Shown here in pieces: positions 10,380 through 21,000 of a stretch of DNA of 64,000 nucleotides. Each line of letters begins with the position of its first letter. Position 1 is the first letter of the stretch. Source of the stretch: Amoebophrya sp. A120 (Eukaryota > Sar > Dinophyceae > Syndiniales > Amoebophryaceae); the NCBI GenBank assembly GCA_905178155.1, contig CAJINV010000009.1:3404768-3468767 (forward strand), written 5' to 3'. The notes under the pieces are model-generated. The model saw only the letters and a list, made by a program, of their open reading frames with translations. It was not told where the DNA came from and searched no databases. The translations under genes and the position numbers were made by a program.

Positions 10380-13300
10380 ATGAAGATGCGGACCACGCGG
10401 CTACTTACGACCCGCATTTTCTTCACCGGCACCTGTTTATTTACTGATTCGAGCCGCGCTCGTGTGGGCAAGAAGCCGCGCTCGTGTGGTCATGCTGGCG
10501 AGCAGCTGGCATCAACATCTTCCCTAGATGAAGTTGTTGTACCCGGCGAACAAGACTTCTCCTACACCAGTCGTGCAGCAGCTGAACTACAACAGGGGCA
10601 GACTTTTGCAGAGGATGCTGCGATGAAGCCTGGAGGACGAGGGCAGATCCTCGTCGACGTGGACGCGCTCGCACAGACGAGTGCAACGCAGGGCTCTGTC
10701 GCGAAGCTCGACTCGTGGGCCGTGCCGGATGAAAAATCTGGGGTCGACGTCGACGCGGGGGAAAGGAGCGCGGCCAGTTTCACGCAGAAGCATGTCGACT
10801 TGCGGTCATGGCTCCCTACTTATTGGGGCTCCATTCGCAAGTTGCAGGTGACCCTCAAGGTTGGGCAGTATCTCGCTTGCAAGTGCTCGATAGCCTCGGC
10901 CGATGAGTCAGCAACCAGTTGGATTTACTATCAACTGCAAACATCGATCTGGGTCTCTCTGGAAACTTGTGATGCTGACCCACGACCGTAGATGATTGAA
11001 ATTATAATCCTTCCCAATTATGCAGCCAAGCATGACAAAATTGCGGAACTACACTTTCTCATGCACAGTCCGCATGATGAGAAACTCAAACTGCGCTTGT
11101 TTATGACAAGAAAAGAGGGCGTCTTTCTATTGGTCACGGAAAGATACAGATTTTACTGGAACGCAGGACTACTAGCATGACAAGTTCCGTCCTTCCAGAT
11201 TCAGATCGATAGTTGCAATGCATAAAATCAACCAACCCATACGGATCACCGGTGCACCTCCCCTCTCCCGTCCTGCTTCACCTTTTCTGGGAAAGATGTA
11301 TTACGTGCCGTGGAATTCGCCACTGTCCATCAGGGCCCGCTTATCATTTGTAAAAACGTCATCCCCACACCAGAGTCAAAATGGGAAATCTGCTAGACAA
11401 ATCAGCCAGCTTTGGTCGTTTGGTATGACAAGTTTTCCCTCGTAGTGTGGCCCTGTTCTTTCGCTAGTTCAGAAGCATCACAGATCTAGCATGTCGTGCT
11501 GATTGTAGCGTCACAAATCTCTCCAAAACACGACTAGAAATAAATGCCTCTCATGGCGCTCCGCGTGACAAACTTTTTTGGCATGCAGATTTGCATGACA
11601 ACTCTGGGGTGTGGGCCCCGTTTTTACTCAGGATACCGCTTGGCCTCTGCCCCGCAGTTTCCCCTGGACTACACCTTGGGGACGACACATCTACGTGGGG
11701 ACGACGACACCTACGTGGGGACCGCTACGTTGCGAGCGAACAGGTTTGGATTTCAACAGCCTGAAGACGCCGACGGTTCGCTGCTCGGTCCCGATGACCT
11801 GTTCAACGAGAACTCGGCCGAGGCAACTGGTAGTACTCCGGAAGTTTTATTCCCTGTCAGTGCGGAGGATCAAGATTTAGCAGTCGCACAACCGATATGC
11901 ATTGCAAATATGTCTGGGTCTGGAAACTTGTGATGCAAGTCCGTGTAAGTGCTCTGTATCTGTAATGCGCCGCCAAGCATGACAAATTTTTTTTTTTTCG
12001 TGCTTCTGTGATGCGTATTTCGCATGAGAAACTGCGCTTTTGCATGACAGGCAAGAGGACCTCTGGGTGGCCGCGCAATACAGAGTGCAGAGTCATGCCA
12101 GACTAGCACGACCACAATCTTCCAGACCCAGACATTTTTGCATTTGATAACCGAACGGGAAACTGACCGGGCGGCGTGGACGCTGGGCCTCCAAGTCGAA
12201 CGCCGATCCGTTTCTGCTGAAGTTCACCCCTGTATGAGAGTGCGGAAGATCTCCCCCTCCCCCGGATTTGTATGGCATGAACAGCAGTAAAAACACCAGT
12301 ACGCGTGGAGCCTGTGCATGAGCATGGGAAAATCATGCGCCTAGTGTTTGTAGTACTGTTTATGTGGGCTCGTTCCGGAATCGGTCATGCAGACAGTGCC
12401 ACAGGGCAGCAGTTGGATTTGGGGTTTTGCATGACAAAGGAGGAGGAGGGGGTGTTGTGCACTCTCATACCCGAATCTGGACGTTCCCGCTTCGGAATAC
12501 TCGGAAATGAGAGTGAATCGATTATGCAAGAAAAAAACTATGTGAGTGTACTAAGTCTGTGATGCAGAGGACGAGGCAAGACACTTACATCTGTCATGCT
12601 GGACATGCGTCAGAGGCTCTTTTCGTGGGTGTTTTCACGTACTAAGTACGCATGACAGGTTTTCTGTGTCATGCAGAGCAAACTTGTGATGCTGTTCGTC
12701 CAAGAAAGTTGCACTAACACAGTTGTTTTCCTGGATATCGATGGAGTCATGCACGGGATCGGTCACTGCCCGACAGCGTGGAGGCCCTCGTTCTCCACAT
12801 GCCGGAATTTTTTAAGCGCAACTGCGAGCATATCACACAGAAAAAAACGGGCAGGTCACATTTGTACTTAAATGCAAAAATAAACTCACAAAAAGATCTG
12901 TATTGCATATCCGAAACAGCATGCTACGGGGCCACCCGTGACAGATTTTTTTGTGTATTTATTTTTGCATTACAAATACCAGCCATGCTCCGGCTAACGC
13001 CGGAGCGCACGGCTGTTGTGCTGGGGTGTGACTATTTGCTGATCGGACCGCGACGTAAAAGCTTTGGGGGCAGCGTGACAGGCCGAGGGAAGTACTTCCG
13101 CATGACGGCTTGCGCCATGTCAACCCGCATGGGCCCCTGCGCGCTTCCCGCGCCTTTAGGCGCTATGCGCAGGGAGCAACTGCAGGGAAGCTTGGGGGCG
13201 AAGGGGAGCCGCCGCGACGTAGGTGCCGAAGCAAAACGGGGACCGCGCAGCCCTTTGTTGATCACTCTCCCGCGCCCGCCCATCTGATTCCCAGGCGGAA

Positions 13301-14190
13301 TCTGTGGGCGCGGGGGTGGTGCGAGAGGATCGATGGCGCGAGAGGGTGGCGCGAGAGGGTGGCGCGAGAGGGTGGCGCGAGAGGGTGACGCGAGAGGGTG
13401 GCGCGAGAGGGTGCGCGAGAGGGTGCGCGAGAGGGTGGCGCGAGAGGGTGGCGCGAGAGGGTGCGGGCCGACGCATGAAAAAGCCCCAAAAGAATCGACC
13501 CTGCGCCGGGCGGATTCGGCTTCTTTTAACCCTCTCGCAGACCCTCTTTTTCACCTCTCCGAGAGGTGTTGCTAACAATCCGGCTATACTCGCCGGTAGA
13601 GGTCTTCAGAGGTGGCCGAGAGGTGGCCCAGAGGGTGCGCGAGAGGTTCGCCCTTATTCGCGCAACCTCTCGGCACCTCTGTCCCCCTCTCGCTTACCCT
13701 CTCGGGACCCTCTCGGCCACCTCCGGGCCCCATAGGCGCGGCTTTAGGGCGAGTCCTTCGGCGGGCTATACTCGCGCACCCTCTCGGCCACCCTCTCGAA
13801 TGACCTCCCGCGCCACCTCTCCACCTCTGTCGACCTCTTTTTGACCTCTGTTGACCTCTTTTTTACCTCTCGGCCACCTCCCTTCGACCCTCTGTAGACT
13901 TCTTTTTTCGCATGAATATAATAGATAGTAATGCCCTGCCAGCTTTTTTCTGTGTGATAGAGCAAACTTGCTACGCCTATTTTCACGATGACGTGAATGC
14001 TCTCCCTGAAGAACAAGCAAATCAAGCGGAGGAAGACCCCCGGGCAAGCAGCAAGGACAGAATGGTGCGCACGATTTTGGCTGTTCTGCCCGAAGTCGTG
14101 CGGTACACCGAAAACGAGGACAAAGCTGCGGCGCCGGGATCTGTCGTCAAACTCGGCTTCTCGTCCGATGTCGAGAAATCCGGCGTGTGA
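10380..14190 (+). CDS. Unknown protein, possibly secreted, six introners
   Basis: Not recognised. Spliced length 451 residues and divisible by three. The N-terminus starts M-K-M-R-T-T-R-L-L followed by a hydrophobic stretch (RIFFTGTCLF), which could be a signal peptide or anchor. The middle is acidic and Ser/Ala-rich. A compact, probably folded part lies near D-P-F-L-L-K-F-T-P, L-D-V-P-A-S-E-Y-S-E-M and L-V-L-H-M-P-E-F-F-K-R-N-C-E-Q. The C-terminus carries a D-D-V-N-A-L-P-E-E acidic segment and ends K-S-G-V. There is no GT-AG intron; all six interruptions are introners (10929, 11342, 11896, 12233, 12523, 12831). The ATG at 10380 was chosen because it precedes the hydrophobic stretch; no in-frame ATG was seen between 10335 and it. 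Confidence 0.7.
10929..11224. mobile_element. Introner, diverged family A (296 bp)
   Basis: Ends TATCAACTGCAAACATCGAT and ATCGATAGTTGCAATGCATA are inverted repeats but differ from other family A copies at the core. The flanks TTTAC and AAATC are not a duplication, so this may be an old copy. Removal of element plus 5 bp keeps the frame (T-S-W / K-I-N-Q-P). Confidence 0.75.
11342..11635. mobile_element. Introner, family C (294 bp)
   Basis: Left TATCATTTGTAAAAACGT, right GTTTTTACTCAGGATA. Perfect duplication CCGCT at 11337-11341 and 11636-11640. Removal joins R-A-R to L-A-S-A-P. Confidence 0.92.
11896..12149. mobile_element. Introner, family A (254 bp)
   Basis: Perfect duplication ACCGA at 11891-11895 and 12150-12154. 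Removal joins A-V-A-Q-P to N-G-K-L. Confidence 0.93.
12233..12469. mobile_element. Introner, family F (237 bp)
   Basis: Inverted ends TATGAGAGTGC and GCACTCTCATA. Flanks CCCTG (12228-12232) and CCCGA (12470-12474) match at three of five positions. The frame continues K-F-T-P-N-L-D-V if the right copy is kept. A second family F copy lies at 40302. Confidence 0.85.
12523..12737. mobile_element. Introner, family E (215 bp)
   Basis: Left TATGCAAGAAAAAAACTATG, right GTTGTTTTCCTGGATA. Perfect duplication TCGAT at 12518-12522 and 12738-12742. Compact sister of the giant copy at 684. Confidence 0.92.
12831..13959. mobile_element. Giant introner, family I (1129 bp)
   Basis: Inverted ends TATCACACAGAAAAAAACGG and TTTTTTCTGTGTGATA. 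Perfect duplication GAGCA at 12826-12830 and 13960-13964. Removal gives N-C-E-Q-T-C-Y-A-Y. The interior carries minisatellite arrays in opposite orientations (see next entry). Only member of its family here. Confidence 0.9.
13321..13890. repeat. Inverted minisatellite inside giant introner
   Basis: From about 13321 to 13470 the sequence is a tandem array around GGTGGCGCGAGAG. From about 13530 to 13890 there are many copies of the complementary kind, CCACCTCTCG / ACCCTCTCGG. The two arms could pair into a long imperfect hairpin. Long open frames here are only a product of the repeat. Confidence 0.85.
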
Positions 14191-15083
14191 CCGGCGAGGA
14201 CCGGCGGTCGCTTGTATAATCCGAATACTGGTGTACTACAACACAGTCTGACAAGAGCATGAGCAAAGTACTCAGCTCCTTGCACTTCTTCAGTTTTTGA
14301 CTTGATCATCATCAATAACGCCCTAGCTTTGGTCTTTCACAATACGTCGAATTTTTATACGCGCTAAAGGTAATAATTGTAATTGAATTTCACCTTCAAC
14401 ACTGAGAAGATCATTTACTGATTTCTGCATTATTTTTCAATACTAATGCGGGTTTTCAAAACTCCGCAGTGTTCGAACCTGCTGCAGGACCCGGATCTGC
14501 TACAGTTTGCAGAAAACTGGCACCGTGCTTGTTGCGCGCATGCCAGTAAAGGTTGTGTATGTTTAGCGTCTGTATGTGAAAACGTGATTCTGAACAGCAA
14601 TCGCACTAAGCGTGCCTCATGATCGACAGTTTTGATGCAGGTCGCAGTTGTTGTGATCGAGCAGGAGGATGAGATGTATTAAACCACGATAGTGAGTAGA
14701 CTTTGGAGTCGTGGAGTAGATGAAAACACCAGCATGTTCGACGTGAGATTCACTGGTGAGAGAAAACATGGAGAGACGCCGAGATTGTATGGCTTCAAAG
14801 AAATCGTGAAGATTTTTGTCAGAACAAGATTTTAAACCAAAATCTTGAACGACCAGGCCCCAAGAATTTCGAAACTTTTGTATACTGAGTATCATTTATT
14901 TTCGTGTGCATGGATTGCTATTTTTCCTCTTCGTATTTCAGCGTCGCAAACGAATCGTGTAGAAGAAGTAAAGTTCTTGCGAAGGACTAGTATATGAAGA
15001 ATTCGTGAGCATGTATCAACCTTCATCTATGTTGACATAAACCGTAAAAATAAGAAGTACTAACTTCGTTGTCCGCAACATCG
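14191..15083. other. Intergenic, nothing recognised
   Basis: Short open frames only; no introner or RNA gene. The last part is the 5' leader of the next gene. Confidence 0.5.
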
Positions 15084-18000
15084 ATGCTGGTCATGACACC
15101 TGACAGCATGATGAAGGACGAGTACGTAGAATCTACTGAGGGCACGACTATGAGAGATGCTCATCACGTTGGAGAGGCGAGGGAAATCGAAATCAGAGGG
15201 AGGAGTTGGAGTAGAGCACCTGGCGGTACTAAAGGTCATCTTTTCATCCGCTCTGTCTGCACCAGCGTCGTCGTATGTCGTGCAGTGAAAATAAAGAAAG
15301 AACCTTCTCAGAACTACAAGTGTTGTACTAGGAGGGAAAAATTTATTACTTCCACTACAACTACGAGGACACAACTGTCGCGGTCCTCTCGTGAAGATCG
15401 AAATAAGAACTACAGCTTGTTGAAAATAAAGATTATAAACCGGCGGAAAAAGAAAATAAACGACGGGTTCTCGTCTTCACTTTCTAGCAGCTTTTTTTTC
15501 GCAGCTATCCAATTTGTTTTCCGACAAATTATCCTCATTATGTCCTCTGGTCCGATGAATGTCACGTGCACGTGGCGCAACGTCACGGATTATCAAATGT
15601 AGAAATGTCTGGGTCTGGAAGAATGCAACTTGTCATGCTAAATCTGAATCAGGCAAAAAACTGTGTTGCATGATTGCCAAAAGTTGTACACTTTTGACCT
15701 AATCGAGAGGCAGTTTCTCATGCGGGATAGGCATTGGAAAGGTTTCGCAGAATCTGTCATGCTATGTCCTACATACCAGACCTCATGGGTTATGGAAAAA
15801 CTGCATGACAAATCTGGCAATCTTCCAGACCCAGACATTTTTACAATCCATACGGATGAGATCATCCTGGACGCGGTTTTCGGCTCGAGTCTGGCCATAT
15901 GAACTGCAAAAGTATTGTACTCGTAGGAATTATCGCAGTCACGCATTACAAATGATTTTCTTATGTGAACCCGCATTGCAAAATTTTATTTCTCATGCTG
16001 AGGATATTTGTCATGCGATTCATACTGGTGCGATACTTTTGCAATGCATAGGCCACCGAATTCCGCATGGACCCGAGGTTTTTTACCACCGAGGATAGCG
16101 GCGGAAATAGTACGACGACCGCGTTGCGCGAGTTGGAGGAAGGCGGAGAGGCTGGTGGTGGTACAAGTTCTTCCGCAGGAGGACAACTGGCATCATCGTC
16201 GTCCGCAGGACCAGGGGCGACTACATTAGAAGAAGCAGCACCTGGTGGTGGTCCGGAACGAAAGTCAATATCAGGCTCAGCTGGCTCGTCTGGGAATGAT
16301 ATTACCACTAATGCTCAGACAAAGACGTCATCTTCAACTTCATCTTCTTCTTCACGGGCGGGAGGCGCTCTAGTTGACGGGGTGGTACCACGGGAAGTAG
16401 TGGAACAGAATAGTCAAGAACATGGCGGCGAGAAGATGTCGCCCCTCACTTCTGGCGCGCCGGGAATAAAGTCCAGCAGTAGTAGTGCTAGTACCAGTGG
16501 TGCTTTAGATTCGACAACGTCCTTTGGAGGAAGCAGCGACTCAACACGACCCTCCGCAGGGACAACTACTTCTGATAATGTCTTCAAGCGAGGTAGTAGT
16601 TCATCAACAGCACTTCCCTCCCCTACCTCTCTGCAGCAAGACTACTACTACCCCCAAAACAAATTGTTCCGAGCAGGCGACGTGGATATAAATCTGCAGG
16701 GAAGTAGTAATAGTAGAATACACGACGTCAACTTCAACACTGCGGGAAACAGCTACTTTCGTCAGTACAAAAGACCCCGGATCGAGATTAACGAAAAACG
16801 AGCTTTCGACTGGACGCCCTTCAACCCGCCGAAGATTGTTCATCAAGCTACATCGGCAAGCAGTTCTTCTAGTACAGGGGCTACTACAGATTCGACCCCT
16901 GCGTCAACCAGTGGGAACACCCCGCCAGGAGTACTGCTGACGACCAAAGGATCACAGCTGAAACTGCCATTTGGAGTCGGGTTGAACCAGCCGAAAGCTT
17001 CTACGTCTGAAGGAGCTACTACTTCTTCGTCCTTTTGGCCACCATCGTCATCGTCATCATCACCATCTTCAGCCACGACTTCATCCTCGTCCACTGGTGG
17101 TGTTGTCCCCGGAACCGGCGCAGCGACAAGCAGTAGGAGCTCTACTTTCTCTACTGCTCCCACTTCGACTGGCAGATTTGTTTCAGAATACGAGAAAGAG
17201 CAAAGCGATTTTTTTCTCAACAACGGCGGAACTGGAAACAGCAATAAATTCGCACCAGCTGCACACAACTACAATAAGCAGATTGAAATCCGTCCGGGGC
17301 GATATGACGTGGAGATCATGAAGCAATCAGACGCTTATCAAATCATCAAGGAATCTCGAGCGGACACGACGTTTCACCCGCAGTCGTTTTGGAGAACGAT
17401 ACCGTGGAAAAGACGGAAGGGGCAGATGATGATGAGCACTTCCAAGCGGTTTGAAGCGAATCTTTTGCTAGATGACATTGGAGGTGGATCTTCAGCAGCG
17501 TCAACTACCATGAAAAACCTGCAAATCGGGGGCAGTAGCAGCAGCTCTTCGATACCCGCGGCCTTGCTGCAAGACGGGCACAGTGCATCAAATACGCCCA
17601 CAACGTCTACTAGTGCAGCTGTCGTTGAGGATTATAGTGCAGCTTCTTTGTCCTCGTTAACGACCACAGAAGAACTCGACCCCGAGCAGTCTTCTACTTC
17701 CGACCGGTTACTCCAAGACAGCAGCAACTCCACCGATTCCGGCGACACGTTTCAATTCCCAACCAACGTACAACAACCGACAACGACGACCACCACTACC
17801 ACCACCCCCTGGCCGGGGCCGAGCTATGACAGTATTACCTCGCATCCACAGTACGACGCGGAAAAGATTTACGACTGGTTGAACCCCCGATTGCACGAGG
17901 CACAGAACAAAAACGAGCCAACGCTGGTGATTCAAAACACGGACTACCCTCTCGCCGCGTTCCGCTGTTACGGACCAAACGGCTTTGTCGCGAGCACAAG

Positions 18001-21000
18001 TACGACCACAACGACCACGAGGTTCAGCACTTCTTCCTCCTCGGGAAGCAGCTCCGGTTCTGTTCAGATCGGCGCCAGCGTTGCGAGCGCGCCGAGGAGA
18101 TCCTTGGAGCAGCTGCTTGGGATAAAAACTACTACCGAGAGAACAAAATCTTCTTCTTCTTCTTTCGCAGAAAATAATTATAACTCGCCGTGGTTCTACA
18201 ACGACCCAGATGATGTTCAGCGGTACAGCTACCCGGAGGAGGATTCTTTCAGCTACTACTACGCGGATCCAAACAATCTAAAACACGGTCGCTACCTCTT
18301 CGGCCACACGGCGGCAGACCGGGCGTCGCAAATGCCGGTGGGCGAGTCCGCGCCCCCCGAAGACCCCTCAGATGGGGACTGGTCGGTGAATGCAACGCAC
18401 GGCTACAAGCCGCACTGTTTGCGGGAGCGGTGTTTGCAAGACGTCGATCCCAACGCGGTTTCTGTTTCGCAGTCCAACATGATGGACTGCGCGGCGCTGA
18501 ACTGCCTGCAGTGCAAAACCTTCACCAACATGACCTGCACGGTGTGCTTGGCCTACACTTTAGGGCGCCCGGAATTTTTCTGCATGCACAACGAGGACGT
18601 GTGTGCGGATTTGCGATACGCAAGACCTTTCACCGATTCGGTGGAAATTAACGGTCAGTGCCCGGACGAGGAGTTGCGGTTGATTATCGGCGACAACAAT
18701 TTAGGCGTCGTTATCTTGTGTAAAAACGTCCCCACCCCATAGTCACGTTGGTAAATCTGCAACACAAATCTTCAAGTTTTGGGAGTTTTGCATGACAAGT
18801 TTCCATCTGTAGCGTCGTGCTGTCTAGCAAAGTCAGCCGCATCAGAAAGCCAGCCTCTCATCCTGTTTACAGCATGACAAAGTCCAAAACACGATTGGAA
18901 ATGCCTCTCATGCAGATCCGCATTACAAATGTTCCTGTCATTGCATATTTGCATCACAACTCTGGAGTGGGGACGTTTTTACTCAGGATAGTCGTCCCCG
19001 TGAATATCACCGTGAACACGACCGCGCCGAAGGACTGGAAGAACCCGATCGTCCCGGACATTTTCACCCCGCAGTACCTTTATCACAAGGAAAAACCCCC
19101 CCTCCCCATATCAAACGGAAGTTTCTGATGCTGGATTTGCGTATACAAATCAGGTTTGTCTTGCAGTAGAGGACTGCAGGCCCCTGCCAAGCCTGAGTAG
19201 AGAGGTTTTGGCCTAGGCGTTTAGCATGAGAAACTTCTATGCTGTAGGCCCAACAGCATCACAAACCGCCTGCATAATGCGGCAGAGCCTGTGGAGTTGT
19301 CTTCTTGCAAGACAGACGCGATTTGTGGTCTCAAATCAGCAAGACAAATTTTCGGAAACATACATTTTCGATATGGGGAGGGGGGATTTTTCCTCTCAAT
19401 AACCTTCCCTACATTTTCGGGGGTATCTCCGCGCCGTTCGTCGTCTTCATCGTGTTCTTCATTTACGGGAGGTACCGGAAGATGATCGAACGGTTAAAAA
19501 CCTTCAACGCCGACGGCATGGCGAATCCGGAGGTGGCGCAAGGGGATTTCACCAAGTTGAAAAGGGTAGAAATTCATCAGGTTTATTTTCAAAACAGCAT
19601 CCAGAATGTTGAAGTGTTTTTTACTCCAGTCGTGCCTGCATTGAAGATTCTCATCCATCAAATCACTGGTGTATCTCTGGGTCACAAGAAGTGCAGCTTA
19701 CTACTCTGATGTCACTTCTCATCACCGCAGGACAGACCAGATTTGTTGTACTGTTGCTAAACTTACAAAAATCTTCAAAATTCACCAAAAACAATATACT
19801 ACTTTCAGTTCTTCGTCGAGTTTTTGGAGGATTTCCTGGAAAAGTCGAAGCAGAGCTTATCAAGGAGAAAAATCCCCCCTCCCCATATCAAAACGGAAAT
19901 CTGTGATGCAGCTTTGTGGCCACAAATCAGCTTTGTCATGCTGGAAGGGAAGAGCTGCGGACTATAGTGCTGACTGGCGCAGGAATGCCATGCGTCTTCA
20001 GCATGACAGCAAGCAACTGGAAACGGGAAACAGCATGACAAATTTCCTCCAAACGAGGGAACAACTGCGTCTCTTAGCCTTCTAGCAATACAAATCGACT
20101 TGTGTACTGAAATACAGCAATACAAGTCTCGTTTTCGATATGGGGAGGGGGGTTTTTCCTCACAATAGGGGTGGGACGAGGAGATCCAGGATTTGAAAGA
20201 GTTCGAGCACCGCAGTATCCCATGTAAAAACGTCCCCACCCCAGAGTCAAGATGGGAAATCTGCAACACAAGTCTCCAAGTTCTGGGAGTTCTGCATGGC
20301 AAGTTTCTATCTGCAGTGTAATGCTGGTTAGGAAGGAAATCCGCATGAGAAAGCCACTTTCCCATCCTGTTTGCAGCCCTACAAATCCCAAAACACGATT
20401 GGAAATGCCTCTCATGGAGAGGCGCATTACAAACGTTTTCTGTAATTGTACATCTGCATGACAACTCTGGGGTCGTGGGGACGTCTTTGCACAGGATACG
20501 CAGCGAAAAGTGCCGGCGGCAGTTGGCGGTGTTCCGCAAAACACTGAAATTCCGGCGGGAGAACATGATCTCCGCGAAGCATCTGAACCTGATCGCGAAG
20601 TACATGCGGGTCATGCCCTACCTCTGCCTCCACCTCCACTGCGACTGGTACGAGTCCGACGAGAAGACGCTGCAGGCGCTCTGCAACGTGATCCGCCTGA
20701 GTTTCTCTTCCGAGTCGCTGAAGTTGTACAAGATCAAGTGCCGGGTCTCGTTCGAGCACGACACGCTGAAATTTCCCCCTTCCATGAACGCGCAGGGGCG
20801 ATCCTCCGTGGACGACATCGCGGAATTGCTGTTTTTCAACCCCAGTGTGAACCGTTTGAAGGTGATGAACGCGATGGACATTCGGCTGGAGAAAAAGCAA
20901 CGGGAGAAGTCCGCGTGGTACCGCCAGTATTACCGAAAGTACGTCGCGCCAACACTGGACGGCATCGTCCCCGGAGCTTCCGGCAGACGCGGCTCCCGGG

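Noticed and set aside
12671-12871. V-V-F-L-D-I-D-G-V-M-H reading, like a HAD phosphatase motif
   Set aside because: The first half is the family E introner's terminal repeat and the second half is exon in a different frame; after removing the element the real frame reads R-W-S-H-A-R-D.
13156-13735. Several 80-140 codon frames rich in Arg/Glu/Gly or Ser/His/Pro
   Set aside because: They are translations of the minisatellite inside the giant introner, open in most frames on both strands.
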